From Candidatus Bathyarchaeia archaeon (GTDB lineage Archaea; Thermoproteota; Bathyarchaeia; Bathyarchaeales; Bathycorpusculaceae), in NCBI GenBank assembly GCA_030019335.1, contig JASEET010000001.1, positions 1-64,000 on the forward strand: DNA of 64,000 nt, read 5' to 3'. The notes below the pieces were generated by a model. It made no database searches, had not been told where the DNA came from, and worked only from the letters and a program-made list of their open reading frames with translations. Within the stretch, counting starts at the first letter, position 1; each line of letters opens with the position of its first letter. Of this stretch, positions 59,199 through 64,000 are shown one piece after another. A program made the translations under genes and the position numbers.

Positions 59199-59449
59199 CT
59201 AGCCACCGAAATCCGTGAAAATCTCTTCCCATTTAGCGAAAGCCTCAAACATGTTCGCTTTAACATCAGCGATGTACTCATCCACGATTTGATCTGGATC
59301 TTTTCCCACAAATTCGCAAAGGTGTTCAATGCCACCCGCGTACTTTATGATGGTTTTTATTGTCCGCTCTTTTGCCTCGTAACGCTTGATGAATTTTTTC
59401 CCGCCCTAAAGCCTTGAAGCCACTCTATGTGCTGGCGATCCCTTGGCAT
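59199..59449 (-). pseudogene. Tyrosine recombinase core-binding domain relic
   Basis: KKFIKRYEAKERTIKTIIKYAGGIEHLCEFVGKDPDQIVDEYIADVKANMFEAFAKWEEIFTDFGG* resembles the SAM-like N-terminal domain; frame disturbed at an A/T run ~59394; no catalytic domain follows. Confidence 0.5.
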
Positions 59450-59542
59450 CAACTCTTCCAACTCCAAGCTTTGTCACCTCCTTTTCGGCTTTTTGTCGGC
59501 GGGCGAAAAATTTTCTACCTGAATTCAGAGTGAAAGAGTATA

Positions 59543-59917
59543 TTATGCCTTCACTGGGATAGGTTTCTTTGATTTGGCCGCTTCTTTCTCAGCTATTTGT
59601 AGCGAAACTTTCTTCTCATAGTCTCTTAGCATAATCACTAGCGGGTGCTCTAGGTTTATCCTGTAAAGCTTAGCCTTCCCTATTTTTCTGGAAACTTTAA
59701 CTATTTCGTATTCCTCCAATTCGGGAAAGTATTTGTAGAAAGTTTGTTTACTCATTCCCAAAGCCTCTATAACCTCTTTCTTCGTGAAATCGAACAGAGG
59801 ATTGTCTAAGAAAAAGTCCACTATCCTCAACTTGGGCGAATCCCCAAGCGTCTTGATTATTATCGACTCGTATTCTTTTTTAGCGTAGAGTTCTTCTGGC
59901 ATATTAATTTCCTCCAA
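59543..59917 (-). CDS. HTH transcriptional regulator
   Basis: DFTKKEVIEALGMSKQTFYKYFPELEEYEIVKVSRKIGKAKLYRIN. Confidence 0.7.
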   Translation of the reverse strand: MEEINMPEELYAKKEYESIIIKTLGDSPKLRIVDFFLDNPLFDFTKKEVIEALGMSKQTFYKYFPELEEYEIVKVSRKIGKAKLYRINLEHPLVIMLRDYEKKVSLQIAEKEAAKSKKPIPVKA

Positions 59918-59989
59918 CTTCTTCTAAGTGATACGTCGAGCGATAAGTATTTATATTTTTCCTTCTAAAGGTATCAGAAGTGAACTTTA

Positions 59990-60280
59990 TGCGAAGCAGG
60001 AAAGAACTGATGTGGAGATTAAAGCAGACATAATGAACAAGTTGTTGAGAAAGAATCGTTGGGAGCTAAATACTTGCCCTCAGACAGCCTTGTTAATTGG
60101 CTTGCTAAAAGGGTGAAGAGGGATGGAAAAAGAGTCAGAAAACTCATCAGAGCGCTTGTTAACGAAGGATATCTATTGTTGTGTAAAGGAGGCAAAACGG
60201 TCTCGCTTAACTCGATCATGAGTAAAGAAGTAACGGAATATGTGGAAAGAGTGATTGAGAGACATTACCACAGTGACTGA
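59990..60280 (+). pseudogene. Small HTH-like protein, frameshifted
   Basis: DVEIKADIMNKLLRKNRW then shifted frame GAKYLPSDSLVNWLAKRVKRDGKRVRKLIRALVNEGYLLLCKGGKTVSLN. Confidence 0.5.
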
Positions 60281-60309
60281 GACAACATAGGCGGGAGGTT
60301 GAGGGCAGA

Positions 60310-60645
60310 CTAATCGAATACGCTTGGTGGATGAAAAAAGAGGGTTAAGCAAGGAAATATTGAGATGCGAGTGTAAAAACTTAACTGCCTAGTTAAGCTT
60401 GGATGCAACCTAATGGGTCCAGAAGGGGTTGCTGCGACTATAGCTAAACAAAATTGGAACACAAGCACAAAGGCTTTGTTCCATGAAGGAAAACTTGAAG
60501 AATTTCACGTTAAAATAGCACAAACACCAGAAGAGATAAAGGAGAACTACTTGAAGTTGGCTTCGAATATGTGTGCGAAAAAGATGGTCTGCTATTCTTC
60601 AGAAAGCAAAAGCGAAAACTCAAAAAACTTGAGGGTAATAGCTGA
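60310..60645 (+). pseudogene. Archaeal tyrosine integrase relic lacking the catalytic domain
   Basis: EGRLIEYAWWMKKEG / GLSKEILRCECKNL / VKLGCNLMGPEGVAATIAKQNWNTSTKA (N-terminal domain over several frames) runs directly into LFHEGKLEEFHVKIAQTPEEIKE / LLEVGFEYVCEKDGLLFFRKQKRKL (C-terminal tail). Confidence 0.7.
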
Positions 60646-62998
60646 CCTACATATACATAGCCGCTATAGCCGAGCCACAAGCCAAAAAATGTGCATCGAA
60701 GAAATCGCACGTTTCGCAAGAATTAAGGGCTTAAATCTTGTGGGCACAGGAGATTTCACGCATCCGAAATGGCTTAAAGAACTGCAAGAAACTTTGGTTA
60801 AAGAGTCAGATAAGGGCGTGTATAAGGTTGTAAGAAAGCCAGAATCATCTGTATACTTCATGATAACAACTGAGGTAAGCACGATATTCACTTTTGAAGA
60901 CGCTGTTAAGAAGATTCACCACATCATTCTAACGCCTAGCATAGAAACGGCAGTTCAGATTAACGACAGATTATCGAAATACGGTGACCTAACAGTGGAT
61001 GGTAGACCGACATTAAACATGAATGCGTCACACTTAGTTGAGGAAGTTATGGAGGTTTCAAGCGAAAACATGGTTTTTCCAGCCCACGCTTGGACACCGT
61101 GGTTCAGCATTTTCGGCGCGTTCAGCGGATTCGACAGCGTTGAAGAATGCTACCAAGACATGACAAAACACATTTACGCTTTAGAAACAGGGCTTTCTTG
61201 TTATGATGAAGAGACAAAAGTTTTGACTAAAAGTGGTTGGAAAAAATTTTCCGAAATTAGCTACTCCGATGAAATTTGTACCTTAAATCTTAAAACTGAT
61301 GAGATTGAATTTCAAAACCCGATAAGAATATTTACCTATAAATATAAGGGGAAAATGTACAAATTAAAAACAAAAAGACTAGATTTATTGGTAACTCCTA
61401 ATCACAAACTTTTATACAGCCCTTGTGATTTTCGAAATCCAAAACCCTTTGAATTGAAGGAAGCCCGATTTCTATTCAACAAATCAAAAAGGTTTAAGAA
61501 GGATGGAATTTGGGTTGGTAAAAATGAGAATTACTTTATATTGCCCGCTGTCAGAATAAAACATGGAAGTCGCTATTATTCTGGATTTAGAACTAAAAAA
61601 GAAAAGAAAATTCCTATAAAATCGTGGTTGAAATTCTTTGGTTTCTGGTTAGCTGAAGGATGGGTAAATGAAAGTAAAAAAGGAAATTACAATGTTTGTT
61701 TAAGCAATCAGAATCCAAATTTACTTAACGAAATGAAAGAGCTTCTGAAAAGTTTCGGCTATAAGGTTTACCAATGGAAGAACACACTTAGAGTAAGAGA
61801 TTATCAGCTGTTCCATTACCTCAAACAGTTCGGTAAAAGTTCTGAAAAATTTGTCCCATTAGAAATAAAATCTCTTTCAAGAGAGTTATTAGAAATTTTA
61901 CTCGAATATTATCTCAAAGGCGACTACCATATTTATGGACGAAACAGAAAAGGTTTATCGGCAACTACAACTTCGACTCGCCTCCGAGATGATTTACAAG
62001 AAATAGCGTTGAAAATAGGAATATCCGCTTATTACAAACTAGGATCTAAAAAAAGAAAAATTGTTTCTCTGCCCTATAAAGGTAATATATATGAGCAAAA
62101 GGAAAACGCTTGGGTGGTTTATTTTATTCGGCGGAATAGACCTGCAGTTTCACCTTCTACAATAAAAAAATATAACAATGTTGAATCATGGGTTGACTAC
62201 GATGGTCTAGTTTATTGTGTGGCGGTTCCAAATAAAATAATATACATTCGCCGGAATGGTATTCCACTTTGGTGTGGGAATTCGGACCCTCCCATGAATT
62301 GGCGTTTGAGCAAACTTGACAAATTTACATTGGTTTCAAATAGTGACAGCCACAGTTTTTGGCCTTGGCGCATCGGAAGGGAAGCCAACGTTTTTGAATT
62401 GAAAAGGCTGAGCTACTATGAGGTTGTAGATGCCATTCGCTTTAAAGATAAGGAACGATTTAAGTTTACAATTGAAACCAATCCAGCTTATGGAAAATAT
62501 CATTGGACTGGACACCGCAATTGTCATGTTGCGCTTTCTCCTCAGGGGGCAATAAAACTTGGAAATGTTTGTCCAGTTTGCCGTAAAAAACTTACAAAGG
62601 GTGTTGAACAGCGAGTTGAGGAATTGGCTGACCGTCCAGCAGGTTTTAAGCCTGAAAACGCTGTGGGTTTTATGCGTCTGCTTCCGCTTTCCGAGATTAT
62701 TGCAACAGTATTAGGTGTTGATTCTCCGTCTGCTCGAAAAGTATGGAGCATTTACAACCAGCTCATTGAAAAATTCGGCGACGAATACACCGTACTAATC
62801 GACGCTTCCAAAGACGAGTTAAACAAAGTTGTTGATGAGAAAATTGGTGAGGCGATCATTAGAGTTAGGGATGGACGAGTTAAAATTGTGCCAGGATATG
62901 ATGGCGTTTACGGGCAGTTTGTAATTTTTGAGGAGAGTCTTGCGGAGAGGGCTGTTCCTGAAAGAGTTCAACAGTTGAATCTTACGGATTTCATGTGA
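60629..62998 (+). CDS. PHP-domain phosphoesterase (TIGR00375-like) containing an intein
   Basis: LRVIADLHIHSRYSRATS...LNLVGTGDFTHPKWLKEL...VFPAHAWTPWFSIFGAFSGFDS...SNSDSHS; host motif ETGLS|SDPPMNWRLS is split by intein; TTG start at 60629 proposed. Confidence 0.85.
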   Translation: MRVIADLHIHSRYSRATSQKMCIEEIARFARIKGLNLVGTGDFTHPKWLKELQETLVKESDKGVYKVVRKPESSVYFMITTEVSTIFTFEDAVKKIHHIILTPSIETAVQINDRLSKYGDLTVDGRPTLNMNASHLVEEVMEVSSENMVFPAHAWTPWFSIFGAFSGFDSVEECYQDMTKHIYALETGLSCYDEETKVLTKSGWKKFSEISYSDEICTLNLKTDEIEFQNPIRIFTYKYKGKMYKLKTKRLDLLVTPNHKLLYSPCDFRNPKPFELKEARFLFNKSKRFKKDGIWVGKNENYFILPAVRIKHGSRYYSGFRTKKEKKIPIKSWLKFFGFWLAEGWVNESKKGNYNVCLSNQNPNLLNEMKELLKSFGYKVYQWKNTLRVRDYQLFHYLKQFGKSSEKFVPLEIKSLSRELLEILLEYYLKGDYHIYGRNRKGLSATTTSTRLRDDLQEIALKIGISAYYKLGSKKRKIVSLPYKGNIYEQKENAWVVYFIRRNRPAVSPSTIKKYNNVESWVDYDGLVYCVAVPNKIIYIRRNGIPLWCGNSDPPMNWRLSKLDKFTLVSNSDSHSFWPWRIGREANVFELKRLSYYEVVDAIRFKDKERFKFTIETNPAYGKYHWTGHRNCHVALSPQGAIKLGNVCPVCRKKLTKGVEQRVEELADRPAGFKPENAVGFMRLLPLSEIIATVLGVDSPSARKVWSIYNQLIEKFGDEYTVLIDASKDELNKVVDEKIGEAIIRVRDGRVKIVPGYDGVYGQFVIFEESLAERAVPERVQQLNLTDFM
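61199..62281 (+). other. Intein, 361 aa, LAGLIDADG-like endonuclease region
   Basis: Starts CYDEETKVLTKSGWKKFSEI; TPNHKLL block B; FGFWLAEGWVNE and ILLEYYLKGDYHIYG LAGLIDADG-like motifs; ends IYIRRNGIPLWCGN before Ser. Confidence 0.9.
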
Positions 62999-63092
62999 TT
63001 GGGCGTTTCACGTATTTTTATCTGTATGTGTGTTAAACGATTATACGAGAATACTTATTAAGTCGTAATACACACGATATTCTTGTTCCGCC

Positions 63093-63431
63093 ATGATGAG
63101 CATAACCCAACAAATAAACAAAAAAGAGGAAAAAATCTCAAAAATCATCGACTGCGTCTTAAAACAAGTGTTTGGAGAGGAAGCCACTCGTCTAATTTAC
63201 AAACACCTAAAAAACAATTATTCGCTTAAGCAAGATGAAGTAGTTGACAAAATCGAAGTATTCGCCCAAGGACTTGAGGAGTTTTTAAGCTCTGGCGCTT
63301 ACGTTATTGAACGCAAGATTTTGGAGGATGTATACTCAAACTATGGTTTGCCCCGCAGATTTGAAACGAAGAGAATGCGAGAAGAATATGATTTCGTTAG
63401 CCAAGTGAAGTTGCTTATACGAAAGGCGTAA
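63093..63431 (+). CDS. Small conserved archaeal helical protein
   Basis: MMSITQQINKKEEKISKIIDCVLKQVFGEEATRLIYKHLKNNYSLKQDEVVDKIEVFAQGLEEFL; intact ORF, intergenic context; family not confirmed. Confidence 0.55.
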   Translation: MMSITQQINKKEEKISKIIDCVLKQVFGEEATRLIYKHLKNNYSLKQDEVVDKIEVFAQGLEEFLSSGAYVIERKILEDVYSNYGLPRRFETKRMREEYDFVSQVKLLIRKA

Positions 63432-63556
63432 GCAAACTCTGTTTCTGTGTTAAATGCACTTTTCCCTTAAGGCTTGTTTTAGGGTATTTATAGCGAAAAG
63501 GAAACCATAACAATTTTATAAAGCCATTTCAGAATAAATCCCCTCCCAGAACTTGT

Positions 63557-64000
63557 ATGTTAGAAGAGGGGAAAACATTGAAGGATGTTTTAATCAAGGT
63601 TGTTGATGCAGCGGCTCAGAAGTTTGGAGCTGATTATGTTGAAATCCGTGCGCAAAGGCTTTTCAAGACTATGCTCACGCTTAAAGAGGATCGTGTTGAA
63701 GCTGCGAAGCAGGGAATTGAAAACGGCGCTGCTCTACGTGTTCTTGTGAACGGTGCGTGGGGTTTTGCATCCGTCGGAACATTAGACATTGAAACTTTAA
63801 CTAGTGCAGTTTCAGATGCATGTAAGATGGCTAAGGCTGCGAGTCCAAGGCTTAAAACACCAATAAAACTCATCGAAACTAAGGCTGCTGAAGATAAAGT
63901 ACTAGCGAAACCTAGAAAAGACCCGTCAAAAATTACTGTAGAAGACAAAATAAACACAACCTTAACCATGAGCAACACGATTTTAGGCTATGACAGTCGC
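63557..64000 (+). CDS. tldD: TldD/PmbA-family metalloprotease, 5' part, runs off window
   Basis: MLEEGKTLKDVLIKVVDAAAQKFGADYVEIRAQRLFKTMLTLKEDRVEAAKQGIENGAALRVLVNGAWGFASVGTL. Confidence 0.85.
   Translation, partial: MLEEGKTLKDVLIKVVDAAAQKFGADYVEIRAQRLFKTMLTLKEDRVEAAKQGIENGAALRVLVNGAWGFASVGTLDIETLTSAVSDACKMAKAASPRLKTPIKLIETKAAEDKVLAKPRKDPSKITVEDKINTTLTMSNTILGYDSR

Noticed and set aside
60413-60628. Extended N-terminus of the PHP/intein ORF as a novel fused domain
   Set aside because: This segment reads as an integrase relic, and the PHP family start (LRVIADLHIHS) begins at 60629.
1-64000. CRISPR array
   Set aside because: No regularly spaced repeats were seen; the repeats found are gene relics or inverted repeats.

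Overview
64 kb archaeal window. The information-processing genes (TFE, MBF1, NAC, Trm56, archaeal ThrRS and ProRS, DUF2110) indicate an archaeon; a Bathyarchaeia/TACK-like source is my inference. The window has three parts. (1) About 0-23.6 kb is accessory DNA in heavy decay: glycan-gene relics, a transposase relic, an orphan TerS/TerL terminase pair, a dense run of toxin-antitoxin modules (12.6-20.1 kb), and a three-copy degraded small ORF family. A degenerate tRNA copy lies at its right edge. (2) About 23.6-54.8 kb is mostly a conserved core: an atypical tRNA gene (best read as tRNA-Val(UAC) with an insert), tfe, trm56, hflX, mbf1, nac, thrS, aminotransferases, proC, two aldehyde:ferredoxin oxidoreductases, proS, apgM and tdh/kbl. 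(3) About 54.9-60.6 kb is a second accessory island with a tight four-gene cassette of unknown function, a large nested inverted repeat, small zinc-ribbon ORFs and two recombinase relics. It abuts a PHP-domain gene that carries an intein. The best leads are the four-gene cassette with a putative PD-(D/E)XK-like protein, the tRNA with a ~26-nt insert between D-arm and anticodon stem, the intein with a non-canonical penultimate Gly, a recurrent GCGCGCTA motif bracketing accessory cassettes, and the three-copy family. Many genes show frameshifts. From sequence alone I cannot separate real decay from assembly error. All family assignments come from reading motifs by eye; no searches were run.
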